This document shows positions 52,568 to 61,073 of a stretch of DNA of 64,000 nucleotides, piece after piece. A program made the translations under genes and the position numbers. The stretch is from NCBI RefSeq assembly GCF_019048865.1, contig NZ_CP077604.1:186001-250000 (forward strand). Direction: 5' to 3'. Position 1 is the first letter of the stretch. Each line of letters begins with the position of its first letter. Under the pieces are notes generated by a model, which had not been told where the DNA came from, searched no databases, and saw only the letters and a program-made list of their open reading frames with translations. This stretch comes from Aquihabitans sp. G128. Its GTDB lineage: Bacteria; Actinomycetota; Acidimicrobiia; Acidimicrobiales; Iamiaceae.

Positions 52568-52747
52568 GTGACCGAGACCGCAGCGCCAGAGATCATCCTC
52601 GAAGCCTTGGCCGTGATCGACCAGGCCCTACCCACCATGCAGCACCGAGCGTTGGTGTCCACCGACGAGGTCGCCGACCTCCTCCTGGACCTCCGCCTCC
52701 TCCTCGCCACCGTCCCCGAGCCCGTCGTCGCCCCTGCGGGCGTCTGA
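52568..52747 (+). CDS. 59-residue protein divergent from the kinase
   Basis: Acidic, Leu/Ala-rich: EIILEALAVIDQALPTMQH and STDEVADLLLDLRLLLATV predict two helices. No cysteine, signal or membrane segment. Leaderless GTG start. Divergent from the kinase across 140 bp, which makes co-regulation possible. No family recognised. Confidence 0.6.
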   Translation: MTETAAPEIILEALAVIDQALPTMQHRALVSTDEVADLLLDLRLLLATVPEPVVAPAGV

Positions 52748-52752
52748 GCGCA

Positions 52753-52772
52753 GAAGGCGGAGGCCCGCCTTC
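52753..52772. terminator. Hairpin between convergent genes
   Basis: Perfect GAAGGCGG / CCGCCTTC stem with loop AGGC, between the 52568 gene and the convergent wax-synthase gene. Confidence 0.5.
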
Positions 52773-52795
52773 GACGCGGCCCACGGCCGCCGGCC

Positions 52796-54196
52796 CTAGC
52801 GCAGCTCCAGCAGCTCGCGGAAGGCCGCCTCGATGTCTGCGGCCAGCGCGGCCGGCTCGGCCACCGCGGCCGTGTCCACCTGGAGCCCCAGGTCCAGCAC
52901 GCCCCGGTAGCTCATGGTCGTGAGGTTCCAGGCCGTGCCGGCCACCGGGCCCAACGGGTAGTTCGCCTCCATCAGCCCGCCGGCGATGTACAGGTCGAAG
53001 GGCGCGGCCCGCACGTTCGACGTGGCGAAGTCCACCGTCATGACCTGCTGGCGGGCGAGGCGGACCACGAGCGGGTGCGGCAGCAGGTTGACCAGCCCGG
53101 CCAGCGAGCCGGTGAGCGCCATCGCCCGCTCGGACTTGGTGACGGCGAGGCGGTCGTGGATGGCGGCGAAGCGCGCCCGGGGGTCGGCCACCACCGGCAC
53201 CAGGACCCGCGTGGGGGTGAAGGAGTTGCCGCCGGGCGCCTTGCTGGTGCGGGTGCTGACCGGCATCGACATGCGCAGCTCGTCGACGCCGAAGCCGCGG
53301 TCGTGGTGGTAGGTGCCGGCGCCGCCCACCGCAGCGGCCACGAAGAGGTCGTTCACGCTGCCGCCCAGCCGGGTGGCCGCCGCCTTGACCTCGTCGAGGG
53401 GCACCTCGAAGGTCTCGAGCGCCCGGCCCAGGGACCGCTCGGTCCACAGCGGTGAGCGGTGGCTGTCGACCACGCCGAGCTGGCGGACGAGCGATCGGGC
53501 GGTGGCGGCGCTCTCGGCGGGCAGGGCGGCGAGGGTCGACGCCAGGTGGGCGGGGTCCCGCACCAGGTCGGTGGCGCGGTCGACCAGGCCCCGGGTGGCC
53601 TCCGCGTTGCGGCGGGTGAGGTCCGCCAGCGCGTCGATGGTGGTGGCGAGGCGGGACCGGAGCGGTGCGGGCGGAGGGCCGTCGTCGACGGGCTCGGGCT
53701 CGGGGGCGTCGCGCTCGAGGTCGATGAACTCGATCGACATGCGGATGCCGCCCTCGCCATCGGTGATGGTGTGGTGCATCTTCTGCACCATGGCGGCCCG
53801 GCCGTCGGGCAGCCCGTCGAGCACGGTGAACTCCCACAGGGGGCGGTCGCGGTCGAAGGGCTGAGCGGCGAGCTCGGTGGCCACCCGGCGGGCGTCGGCG
53901 TCGGTGGAGCCGGCGGGCAGGGTCAGGCGGCGCAGGTGGTGGTCGAGGTCGAAGTGGGGGTCGTCCTCCCAGGTCGGCGTGAGCAGGCCGACGCCCGGCA
54001 CGGCGCGGCGGCGCAGCCGGGGGACCCGGCGGCTGGCCCGCCAGAGCCGGCGCCGCAGCCGGTCGTGGTCGGGGCTGCGGTCGAAGAGGGTGAGGTTGGC
54101 GAAGGTCGACGAGAGGTGGGGGTCGGCCTCGAGGCTCCACATCAGGGCCTCGACGTCGCTCATCCGCTCGGGTGCCAGGGATCCGTCGTCAGCCAC
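52796..54196 (-). CDS. Wax ester synthase/diacylglycerol acyltransferase (WS/DGAT) family
   Basis: Transfers acyl groups from CoA to fatty alcohols or diacylglycerol for storage lipids. 466 residues; active-site HHxxxDG as HHTITDG at 141-147, PLWEFTVLDGL before it, and the C-terminal SNVRAAPFDLYIAGG and NYPLGPVAGTAWNL. Leaderless GTG 54196. Actinobacterial genomes often hold several such paralogues; substrate is not determined. Confidence 0.9.
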   Translation of the reverse strand: MADDGSLAPERMSDVEALMWSLEADPHLSSTFANLTLFDRSPDHDRLRRRLWRASRRVPRLRRRAVPGVGLLTPTWEDDPHFDLDHHLRRLTLPAGSTDADARRVATELAAQPFDRDRPLWEFTVLDGLPDGRAAMVQKMHHTITDGEGGIRMSIEFIDLERDAPEPEPVDDGPPPAPLRSRLATTIDALADLTRRNAEATRGLVDRATDLVRDPAHLASTLAALPAESAATARSLVRQLGVVDSHRSPLWTERSLGRALETFEVPLDEVKAAATRLGGSVNDLFVAAAVGGAGTYHHDRGFGVDELRMSMPVSTRTSKAPGGNSFTPTRVLVPVVADPRARFAAIHDRLAVTKSERAMALTGSLAGLVNLLPHPLVVRLARQQVMTVDFATSNVRAAPFDLYIAGGLMEANYPLGPVAGTAWNLTTMSYRGVLDLGLQVDTAAVAEPAALAADIEAAFRELLELR

Positions 54197-54204
54197 GAGG
54201 TGCG

Positions 54205-54210
54205 ACCCTA
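54205..54210 (-). promoter_or_regulatory. -10 hexamer TAGGGT of the WS/DGAT gene
   Basis: TAGGGT, 8 nt, then GTG 54196. Confidence 0.5.
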
Positions 54211-54219
54211 GGCGGGCGG

Positions 54220-54814
54220 TCAGGCCGGAGCGGCGGGCGGCGCGGCACCGTGCGGGGGCAGCGGCCAGGCGCGGGTGGCTAGCTTGGCGAACACGATGCC
54301 GAGGGCGGCGCCGGCCAGGACGTCGGAGGCGTGGTGGATCTGCACGTGGACCCGGCTGGTGGCCACCACCACGGCCACGGCGTAGAAGAGCGGCTTCAGG
54401 GCGGGGTCGTGCTCGCTCAGGATGCCGGCGGCGGTGAAGGCCGAGCTGGCGTGGCCGCTCGGGAAGCTGGAGGTCAGCGGGGGCGCGCAGCTCGAGCGGA
54501 CGGGGCTCGACCGGCTGGGGGCGGGGTCGGTTCACCAGGCGCTTGATGCCCTGGTTGACCAGGAGCGACTCGCCCAGCATCACCACCGCCAGGCGGATGG
54601 AGGCGTCGGCGTCGTTGTCGGAGCGAACGCCCTGGGCAGCGCCCAGGAACTGCCAGATGAGGCTGAAGTCGCCCAGGTCCGACGCCAGGTAGAAGAGCTT
54701 GTCGACCTTGGGGCGGCCGCGGAAGGCCCGGCCCCACGCCCGGTCGGCCACGTCGTCGAAGCGGTCGATCCAGCTGGGCAGGTTGTCGTCGGTGTGGCGG
54801 GCCCGGGTGCGCAT
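54220..54814 (-). CDS. PAP2-family membrane phosphatase (apparent frameshift)
   Basis: Lipid phosphatase of the PAP2/undecaprenyl-diphosphatase type. Motif KRLVNRPRPQP is followed, after the frame change, by SSFPSGHASSAF and RVHVQIHHASDVLAGAALG, the three PAP2 phosphatase motifs. A five-G run at 54479-54483 appears to have one base too many; correction gives 197 residues with several membrane helices. Leaderless ATG 54814. Likely dephosphorylates a lipid phosphate. Confidence 0.82.
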
Positions 54815-54822
54815 CGGCGCGG

Positions 54823-54828
54823 AGCCTA
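54823..54828 (-). promoter_or_regulatory. -10 hexamer TAGGCT sharing the rfbD stop
   Basis: TAGGCT, 8 nt, then ATG 54814. The TAG is the stop codon of rfbD. Confidence 0.5.
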
Positions 54829-55710
54829 GGGGCGGGCCGGGCGGGGGCCCGCCTCGGGGGCGATGGCGGCGACCAGCTCGGCCAGCGGCTCGTGGAAGTC
54901 GCGCAGCGGCGGGCGGCCGGCGGCGCGCAGGGCCGCGCCGTCGAGCGCCGAGTTGGCCGGCCGCGGCGCCGGGCGGGGCGGGTCCAGGTCGGCGGTGGCG
55001 ATCGGGACCACGCGGTCGGGGTCGAGGCCGGCGGCCGCCAGGACCGAACGGGCGAAGCCGTGCCAGCTCACCGTGCCCTGGTTGGTCACGTGCCAGGTGC
55101 CGGCGGCCCGGTCGAGGCCGAGGTCGAGCAGGGCCGGGGCCAGGTCGGCGGTGAAGGTGGGGTTGCCCACCTGGTCGTCGACGAACCGGAGCTCGGGCCG
55201 CTCGGCGGCCACCCGGAGGATGGTGCGGACGACGTTGGGCCCGTGGGCGCCGGACACCCACGACGTGCGGGCGACGGTGTGCCGTGGGTCGAGGGCCTGC
55301 TCGCCGGCCAGCTTCGAGCGGCCGTAGGCCGAGCGGGGCGCCGGGGGATCGGACTCGACGTACGGGCCGACCTTGCTGCCGTCGAACACGTAGTCGGTGG
55401 AGACGTAGACGACGTGGGCGCCGACGGCTTCGGCGGCGGCAGCGACGTTCGCGGTCCCGCCGGCGTTCACGAGGTGGGCCCGCTCCGGGTCGGCCTCGCA
55501 GTCGTCGACCGCCGTCCAGGCCGCGGCGTGGATGACCAGTTCGGGGCCGAAGGCGTTGACGCGGCGGCGCAGCGCCTCGGCGTCGGTGACGTCGCACGGC
55601 TCGGGCTCGTGGCGCCCGAGGCGGGCGACGGCGTGGCCCCGGGCCTCCGCCAGCAGCACCAGCTCGCGGCCGAGCTGGCCTCCGCTGCCGGTGACGAGGA
55701 TGCGGCTCAC
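54826..55710 (-). CDS. rfbD: dTDP-4-dehydrorhamnose reductase
   Basis: Last step of dTDP-L-rhamnose synthesis. 294 residues: VTGSGGQLGRELV at 6-18, VIHAAAWTAVDDCE, VYVSTDYVFDG and Tyr-x-x-x-Lys in SAYGRSKLAGE. GTG 55710 overlaps the rfbB stop by 4 bp. Fourth gene of rfbACBD. Confidence 0.95.
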   Translation of the reverse strand: MSRILVTGSGGQLGRELVLLAEARGHAVARLGRHEPEPCDVTDAEALRRRVNAFGPELVIHAAAWTAVDDCEADPERAHLVNAGGTANVAAAAEAVGAHVVYVSTDYVFDGSKVGPYVESDPPAPRSAYGRSKLAGEQALDPRHTVARTSWVSGAHGPNVVRTILRVAAERPELRFVDDQVGNPTFTADLAPALLDLGLDRAAGTWHVTNQGTVSWHGFARSVLAAAGLDPDRVVPIATADLDPPRPAPRPANSALDGAALRAAGRPPLRDFHEPLAELVAAIAPEAGPRPARP

Positions 55711-56675
55711 CGGTTGCGGACGCGCTCGACGAGCGGCTGCCACCAGGCGGGGTGGTCCACGTACCAGGCCACGGTGGCCTCGAGGGCGTCCTCGAAGTCC
55801 CGGGTGCGTCGGTGGCCGAGCGCCTCCACCTTCTCGGTGGCCACGGCGTAGCGGCGATCGTGGCCGGGCCGGTCGGCGACGTGCTCGACGCGCGACCCGT
55901 CGAGGCCCAGGCACGCCAGGACGGCCTCGGTGACCTGGCGGTTGGTGCGCTCGTTGTGGCCGCCGACGTTGTAGACCTCGCCGACGGCCCCGGTGCGCAG
56001 CACCAGGTCGAGCGCGGCGCAGTTGTCCTCGACGAAGAGCCAGTCGCGCACGTTGAGCCCGTCGCCGTAGAGCGGCACGGTGCCGCCCTGGAGCAGCGTG
56101 GTCACGAAGAACGGGATGAGCTTCTCGGGGAACTGGTGGGGCCCGAACTGGTTGGACGACCGGGTGACCACCACGGGCAGGCCGTTGGACGTGTGGTGGG
56201 AGAGCGCGATCAGGTCGCTGCCGGCCTTCGACGCCGAGTACGGCGAGCTGGGCCGCAGCGCGCCGTCCTCGGTGAAGGCGCCGACGTCGATCGAGCCGTA
56301 GACCTCGTCGGTGGACACGTGCAGGAAGCGCTCCACGCCGGCGCGGCGGGCCTCGTCGCAGACCACGTTGGTGCCCGTGCAGTTGGTGCGCACGAAGACG
56401 TCGGGGTCGAGCAGGGACCGGTCGACGTGGCTCTCGGCGGCGAGGTGGACGACCGCGTGGTGGCCGGCGACCGCGCTGCGCACGGCGAGGCGGTCGGTGA
56501 CGTCCCCGTGGACGAAGCGGAAGCGGGCGTCGGGTTCGAACTCGGCCAGGTTGGCCCGGTTGCCGGCGTAGGTCAGGGCGTCGAACGCGGTGACGTGGTC
56601 GTCGGAGGAGGCCAGCACGTGGCGGACGAAGTTCGAGCCGATGAACCCGGCGGCCCCGGTGACGAGGACGTGCAC
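55707..56675 (-). CDS. rfbB: dTDP-glucose 4,6-dehydratase
   Basis: 322 residues; VTGAAGFIGSNFV at 5-17, AAESHVDRS, VSTDEVYGS with the catalytic Asp/Glu, and SPYSASKAGSDLI with Tyr and Lys. Converts dTDP-glucose to the 4-keto-6-deoxy sugar. GTG 56675; 7 bp after rfbC. Confidence 0.95.
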   Translation of the reverse strand: MHVLVTGAAGFIGSNFVRHVLASSDDHVTAFDALTYAGNRANLAEFEPDARFRFVHGDVTDRLAVRSAVAGHHAVVHLAAESHVDRSLLDPDVFVRTNCTGTNVVCDEARRAGVERFLHVSTDEVYGSIDVGAFTEDGALRPSSPYSASKAGSDLIALSHHTSNGLPVVVTRSSNQFGPHQFPEKLIPFFVTTLLQGGTVPLYGDGLNVRDWLFVEDNCAALDLVLRTGAVGEVYNVGGHNERTNRQVTEAVLACLGLDGSRVEHVADRPGHDRRYAVATEKVEALGHRRTRDFEDALEATVAWYVDHPAWWQPLVERVRNR

Positions 56676-56682
56676 GGCTCGA

Positions 56683-57249
56683 TCAGCTCCGCAGGCCGGC
56701 GTGGGGCTGCCACGGGTCGGCGATCTCGGACCGGCGCGGGTTGGCGCGATCCCGCTCGGAGAGGATCGGGTCGACCAGGCCCCAATCGGCGCCGATGGCC
56801 GGGTCGTCCCAGGCCACGCCCAGCTCGTCGGCCGGGTTGTAGTAGCCGTCGACCAGGTAGGTGAGCGTGAGCTCGGTGATCGAGGCGAAGCCGTGGGCCA
56901 CGCCGGGCGGGATGTAGAGGCCGAGGTGGTTGTGGGACCGACCGCCGACCTCGCCGAGGTCGACCTCGAGGGTGGCGCCGTCGGTGGGGCTCCCGGTGCG
57001 CAGGTCGTGCAGCACCACGCGGGCGTGGCCGGCCACGACGTACCAGTAGTCGGCCTGGTGCAGGTGGTAGTGGAGGCCGACGATGGAGCCGGACCGGCGC
57101 TCGGCGCGGTTGCCCTGCACCATCTCCCGGCCGTCGGGGAACCAGCTGCGGCGGTAGGTCTCGACGAAGGAGCCGCGTTCGTCGCCGTGCACCGCAGGGG
57201 TGACGAGGACGACGCCGTCGATCTTGTCGCTGGGGGTCAGCTCGGCCAC
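56683..57249 (-). CDS. rfbC: dTDP-4-dehydrorhamnose 3,5-epimerase
   Basis: 188-residue cupin epimerase: GVVLVTPAVHGDERGSFVET, VGLHYHLHQADYWYVVAG with the catalytic His, and IPPGVAHGFASI. GTG 57249 lies 2 bp after the rfbA stop. A few residues differ from the standard RfbC pattern (VGLHYHLHQADYW for the usual RGLHYQ...PQ), but the context is decisive. Confidence 0.9.
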   Translation of the reverse strand: MAELTPSDKIDGVVLVTPAVHGDERGSFVETYRRSWFPDGREMVQGNRAERRSGSIVGLHYHLHQADYWYVVAGHARVVLHDLRTGSPTDGATLEVDLGEVGGRSHNHLGLYIPPGVAHGFASITELTLTYLVDGYYNPADELGVAWDDPAIGADWGLVDPILSERDRANPRRSEIADPWQPHAGLRS

Positions 57250-57251
57250 GG

Positions 57252-58355
57252 CTACTGGAGGTCCACGGAGCAGTGGTCGCCGAGCAGCAGCCGGGTGGCC
57301 TTCGGGGGGCGGCCCGAGCGTGCCACCTCGGTGTCGCGGCCGATGAGCGAGTCGACCAGGCGGGGCACCCCGTCGAGCCGGACCCGCTCCAGCAGGACGG
57401 AGTTCTCGACCTCGCTGCCGGTGATGGTGGCGTCCTCGCCGACGGACGTGAACGGGCCGATGTAGCTGCCGGTGATGCGGGCGCCGGCACCGATGATGGC
57501 GGGCCCGCGCACGGTGGAGCCCTCGAGGACGGCGCCGGCCTCGACCACCACCCGGCCGTCGACCTCGGAGCTGGCGTCGACGGTGCCGTCGATGCGGGGC
57601 TCGATCGACTCGAGCGCCCGGCGGTTGGCCTCGAGCAGCGAGTCCTTCTTGCCGGTGTCCAGCCACCAGCCCGAGATCTGCTCGTGGTGCACGGCGTGGC
57701 CGCGGTCGATCAGCCACTGGATGGCATCGACGATCTCCAGCTCGCCACGCGCCGACGGGGAGATGGCCGCCACGGCCTCGTGGATGGCGGGCGTGAACAG
57801 GTAGACGCCGACCATGGCCAGGTCCGACGGGGGCTCCACCGGCTTCTCGACGAGGCGGACGATGCGGTCGCCGTCGAGCTCGGCCACGCCGAAGCGCTGC
57901 GGGTCCGGGACCGCGCACAGCAGGATGTGGGCCGACGGTGACGGCGGTGCGTGCTCGAGCGACGGGGCGGCGGCCGCCAGGCGGTCGCGATCGAAGCGCT
58001 CGACCAGGCCGGTGAGGCCCTGTTGCAGCAGGTTGTCGCCCAGGTACATGACGAAGTCGTCGTCGCCGAGGAAGTCCCGGGCGATGGCCACGCAGTGGGC
58101 CAGGCCCAGCGGCTCGTCCTGCGGGAGGTAGGTGATCTCGACGCCCCAGCGCGACCCGTCGCCCACGGCCGCCCGGACCTCCTCCGCGGTCTCGCCGACG
58201 ATCAGGCCGACCTCGGTGATGCCCGCCTCGGCCATGTCCTCGATGCCGTAGAAGAGGATGGGCTTGTTGGCCACGGGGACCAGCTGCTTGGCGCTGGTGT
58301 GGGTGATCGGTCGGAGCCGCGTGCCCTTGCCCCCCGAGAGGATCAGTCCCTTCAC
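57252..58355 (-). CDS. rfbA: Glucose-1-phosphate thymidylyltransferase, long form
   Basis: First step of dTDP-rhamnose synthesis. 367 residues: GGKGTRLRPITHTSAKQLVP at 9-28 and VMYLGDNLLQQG; the C-terminal third (about 245-350) is a left-handed beta-helix, as in the longer bacterial and archaeal form. GTG 58355 is leaderless (TACGCT at 58363-58368). First gene of rfbACBD. Confidence 0.93.
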   Translation of the reverse strand: MKGLILSGGKGTRLRPITHTSAKQLVPVANKPILFYGIEDMAEAGITEVGLIVGETAEEVRAAVGDGSRWGVEITYLPQDEPLGLAHCVAIARDFLGDDDFVMYLGDNLLQQGLTGLVERFDRDRLAAAAPSLEHAPPSPSAHILLCAVPDPQRFGVAELDGDRIVRLVEKPVEPPSDLAMVGVYLFTPAIHEAVAAISPSARGELEIVDAIQWLIDRGHAVHHEQISGWWLDTGKKDSLLEANRRALESIEPRIDGTVDASSEVDGRVVVEAGAVLEGSTVRGPAIIGAGARITGSYIGPFTSVGEDATITGSEVENSVLLERVRLDGVPRLVDSLIGRDTEVARSGRPPKATRLLLGDHCSVDLQ

Positions 58356-58362
58356 CGCGGGG

Positions 58363-58368
58363 AGCGTA
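58363..58368 (-). promoter_or_regulatory. -10 hexamer TACGCT of rfbACBD
   Basis: TACGCT, 7 nt, then GTG 58355. Confidence 0.55.
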
Positions 58369-58373
58369 GTGGG

Positions 58374-59258
58374 CTACCCCGCCACGACCCGGAGGGCGAC
58401 GGGCGCACCGGCCAGCTCGGCGTCTCGGGCGGCGGCGGCCGCCGCCTCGGCCGCTGCTCGGGCGGCCACCACGCCCGCAACCAGCGACGGGTCCCCGCCC
58501 TTGGCCGGGCAGTAGGCGTGGAACCCGCACCACGAGCACAGGGGGCCGGGGCGGGGGCGGAAGTCCTCCCGCTCGCACGCCTGCTCGACGGCCTTCCACA
58601 GCGCGCTGACCTTGGTGCGCAGGCCCCGGGTGGACTGCTCGGTGGGGACGGTGGCGATGGTGGTGGTGTCACCCAGGTACAGGAGCTGCACCCGCGACGG
58701 GCGCACCCCGAAGAGCTCCTCGCAGAGCAGCGAGTAGAACGCCACGCCGCCCAGCCGGCCCTGCTGGTAGGTCTGGCCGGGGGCCTTGCCGCTCTTGTAG
58801 TCGGTGACCACGAGGCCCCCGTCCTCGTCGAGCTCGAGGCGGTCGATGATGCCGCGCAGGCGCAGGCCGCCGACCTCGGCCTCCAGGCGGAGCTCCAGGC
58901 CGATGGGACGGATGGCGGTGGGGTCCTCCAGCTCGAAGTACCGCTCGACGAGGCGGGCGGCGTCGGCGAAGAAGGCCGCCTCGGCCTCCGGGTCGAGGGC
59001 CAGCTCGACGAACTCCGGGTCGACGCGGATCTCGGCGCTGGCCCGGGCGAGGTCCGCACGGGCCGCCACCGGGGTGCGCTCGGCCGGCTCCCGCTCGAAC
59101 AGGTGCTCCAGGGCGAGGTGCACCAGCGTGCCCTTGGTGGCCGCCGCGGTGGGCGGCTCCGGCAGGCGGTCGATGGCGGAGTACCGGAAGGCCAGCGCGC
59201 AGTCCTTGAACGACGACACCTTCGACGGTGACAGCGTGGCAGGAGGGGTCAGGGCCAT
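58374..59258 (-). CDS. RecB/Cas4-like PD-(D/E)XK nuclease with cysteine cluster
   Basis: 294 residues: SPSKVSSFKDCALAFRY (first Cys), GTLVHLALEHLF, IIDRLELDEDGGLVVTDYKSGK, which holds the catalytic Asp and Lys, QLLYLG, and a C-terminal CSWCGFHAYCPA that with Cys35-type residue forms a probable [4Fe-4S] site. This is the actinobacterial RecB-family exonuclease layout. Leaderless ATG 59258. DNA repair role inferred. No cas genes nearby. Confidence 0.88.
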   Translation of the reverse strand: MALTPPATLSPSKVSSFKDCALAFRYSAIDRLPEPPTAAATKGTLVHLALEHLFEREPAERTPVAARADLARASAEIRVDPEFVELALDPEAEAAFFADAARLVERYFELEDPTAIRPIGLELRLEAEVGGLRLRGIIDRLELDEDGGLVVTDYKSGKAPGQTYQQGRLGGVAFYSLLCEELFGVRPSRVQLLYLGDTTTIATVPTEQSTRGLRTKVSALWKAVEQACEREDFRPRPGPLCSWCGFHAYCPAKGGDPSLVAGVVAARAAAEAAAAAARDAELAGAPVALRVVAG

Positions 59259-59264
59259 GGCTGC

Positions 59265-59270
59265 ACGGTA
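59265..59270 (-). promoter_or_regulatory. -10 hexamer TACCGT
   Basis: TACCGT, 6 nt, then ATG 59258. Confidence 0.5.
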
Positions 59271-59377
59271 CCCGGGCCCTCTGACAGTTCCCGGGAGGGC
59301 CGGCACCGCCCACGGTGGCCGCCGGGCCGCCGGCGCCTAGGATCGGGCCGCTCGCGCCAGGCGAAGACGAGGCGTCC

Positions 59378-60010
59378 GTGTCCACTGCCCCACAGCTCGA
59401 AGAACCGGTCGAGCCGGTCGACGAACCCGTCGACGGCCGCACCGCGCGGGCCGTGCGGACCCGGGACGGCCTGGTCGACGCCACCATCGCCCTGGTCGAG
59501 GAGGGCGACCTCCGGCCCACGGCCCCGCGCATCGCCGAGCGGGCGGGGGTGTCGGTCCGGTCGGTGTTCCAGCACTTCGACGACCTCGACTCGCTGTTCG
59601 CCGCCATGGGGGCGCGTGTGGTCGAGCGCCTCGCCAAGCTCATCGGGCCCATCGACCCCACGGCCCCGCAGGCCGAGCGGGTGGCGGAGTTCGTGCGCCA
59701 GCGCTGCCTGGTGTCCGAGGCGGTCACGCCCATCAACCGGGCGGCCATCCTCCAGGCCCCCGGATCCAGCACCATCGGCCGCCAGTTCGCCTCGGGCCAC
59801 GGGTTCGTGCGCGCCGTCACCGAGGAGGTCTTCGAGGCCGAGCTGGAGGCGGCGGGGCCCCGGCGCCAGCAGCTGCTCGACGGGCTCATCGTGGCCGGCT
59901 CGTGGCCCACCTGGAACCTGCTGCGCACCCTGGAGCACCGCTCGGTCGAGGAGGCCACGGCCGCCGTCGCCGGCATGGTCGACCTCCTCGTGTGGGGGGC
60001 CGGGCGGTGA
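59378..60010 (+). CDS. TetR-family transcriptional regulator
   Basis: 210 residues. N-terminal HTH about 28-75: RDGLVDATIALVEEGDLRPT, then RIAERAGVSVRSVFQHFDD. The C-terminal ligand domain is helical. GTG 59378 has an ACGAGG site 6 nt ahead; TAGGAT at 59338-59343 may be its -10. It overlaps the next gene by 4 bp; regulators of this type often control their own operon. Ligand unknown. Confidence 0.88.
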   Translation: MSTAPQLEEPVEPVDEPVDGRTARAVRTRDGLVDATIALVEEGDLRPTAPRIAERAGVSVRSVFQHFDDLDSLFAAMGARVVERLAKLIGPIDPTAPQAERVAEFVRQRCLVSEAVTPINRAAILQAPGSSTIGRQFASGHGFVRAVTEEVFEAELEAAGPRRQQLLDGLIVAGSWPTWNLLRTLEHRSVEEATAAVAGMVDLLVWGAGR

Positions 60011-60840
60011 CCGAGGCCCACGAGGTCTCGTTCCCGCGCTGGTTCGCCGCCTTGGTGCCCCGGTTGGGCACGGTGGTCCGCTGCCACCTCCCCGGCAGCC
60101 CGGTCGACGCCCGCCGCCGGGAGCTGGTCTCCGCCGTGGTGGCCGGGGCCGCCGGCAGCGGCCCGCTGGCTCGCCTCCACGCCGACTGGCACGACGTGCT
60201 CGGCCCGGCCGAGCTCACCGAGGTCGACGACGAGGTCCTGAGCTGGGTGGTGGCGGCGGTCGCGCCCCGGCCCGAGCTCGATCCGGTGGACCTGCCCGCC
60301 GAGGTCACCCCGCAGGTGCGGCGGGCGCTCGTCGCCCTGGTGGCGCACGGGGTGGTGGCGGCCGCCACGGCCGATCGGGCCGGCGCCCTGGCCCTGCGGC
60401 TCGTGGGCCAGCTGCCCCGCGACCCCCGTGCCGCAGCGGGCGACCTGGCGGCGCTGGCGGTGGGCGTGCCGGTCTCGATCCCGCCGGTGGCGTTCGGTGC
60501 CGTGGTCGGCGTCCTCGGCCGCCTGGCGCCCCCGCCGGCCGCCGTCGAGGTCGGCGACGACCCGAATCTGCTGACCCAGCTGCTGGCCGAGATCCTGCCC
60601 ACCTGGCTGGGCAGCGCCTGGGGCCGCACCCTCGTCGCCCGGCTGCCCGTCGAGGTGCCCGTGGCCGTCCGCTCGGGCCTCACCGGCGCCACCGTCCGGG
60701 TCGGGCGGGGCCGGGTCCGGGTGGCCAACGGGATCGGCGACGACATCTGGGCCCTCTTCGACGGCGAGATCGATGCCCTGCTGCGCGCCGGGTCGTCGAG
60801 CCTGAGCCGCGAGCTCCGGTCGGCCCGCCTGCGCCGGTGA
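60007..60840 (+). CDS. Protein of unknown function in the TetR operon
   Basis: 277 residues, coupled at both ends by GTGA overlaps. Mostly helical with Val/Ala/Leu-rich stretches (ALVALVAHGVVAAAT, VAFGAVVGVLGRLA) that are not long enough to be clear membrane spans. A Val/Arg-rich strand VRVGRGRVRVANG lies near the end. No motif of any family I know. Position links its expression to the TetR protein. Confidence 0.6.
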   Translation: MTEAHEVSFPRWFAALVPRLGTVVRCHLPGSPVDARRRELVSAVVAGAAGSGPLARLHADWHDVLGPAELTEVDDEVLSWVVAAVAPRPELDPVDLPAEVTPQVRRALVALVAHGVVAAATADRAGALALRLVGQLPRDPRAAAGDLAALAVGVPVSIPPVAFGAVVGVLGRLAPPPAAVEVGDDPNLLTQLLAEILPTWLGSAWGRTLVARLPVEVPVAVRSGLTGATVRVGRGRVRVANGIGDDIWALFDGEIDALLRAGSSSLSRELRSARLRR

Positions 60841-61073
60841 CCCCTGCGGAGGAGCGGGCGCTGGCCCGCACCCACCAGTGGTTCGAGGCGAACAGCGGGT
60901 GGGCGCCGCCGGACCCCGAGACGCTGCAGGACTGGGCGGCGGAGGGCTCCTGCCGGGCGCCGGACGAGTGCTGGGTGGCGGTGCGGGGCACGTGCGAGCA
61001 CGGCCTGGCGTCCTGGCAGCTGGTCCTCGACGAGCTGGCGGCGCTCGACGCTCGTCGGCCCCCGGACGCCTAG
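60837..61073 (+). CDS. Small Cys/Trp-containing protein of unknown function
   Basis: 78 residues with five Trp and three Cys: HQWFEANSGWAPPDPETLQD, SCRAPDECWVAVRGTCEHGL. The Cys spacing (C-x6-C-x8-C) is not a standard zinc ribbon. GTG 60837 overlaps the preceding stop. Its own TAG stop is shared with the opposite-strand stop of ggt (CTAG). Function unknown. Confidence 0.55.
   Translation: MTPAEERALARTHQWFEANSGWAPPDPETLQDWAAEGSCRAPDECWVAVRGTCEHGLASWQLVLDELAALDARRPPDA

Noticed and set aside
58374..59258. Cas4 nuclease of a CRISPR system
   Set aside because: The fold and Cys cluster fit, but there are no repeats, cas1/cas2 or effector genes nearby; RecB-type exonuclease in a housekeeping context is the better reading.
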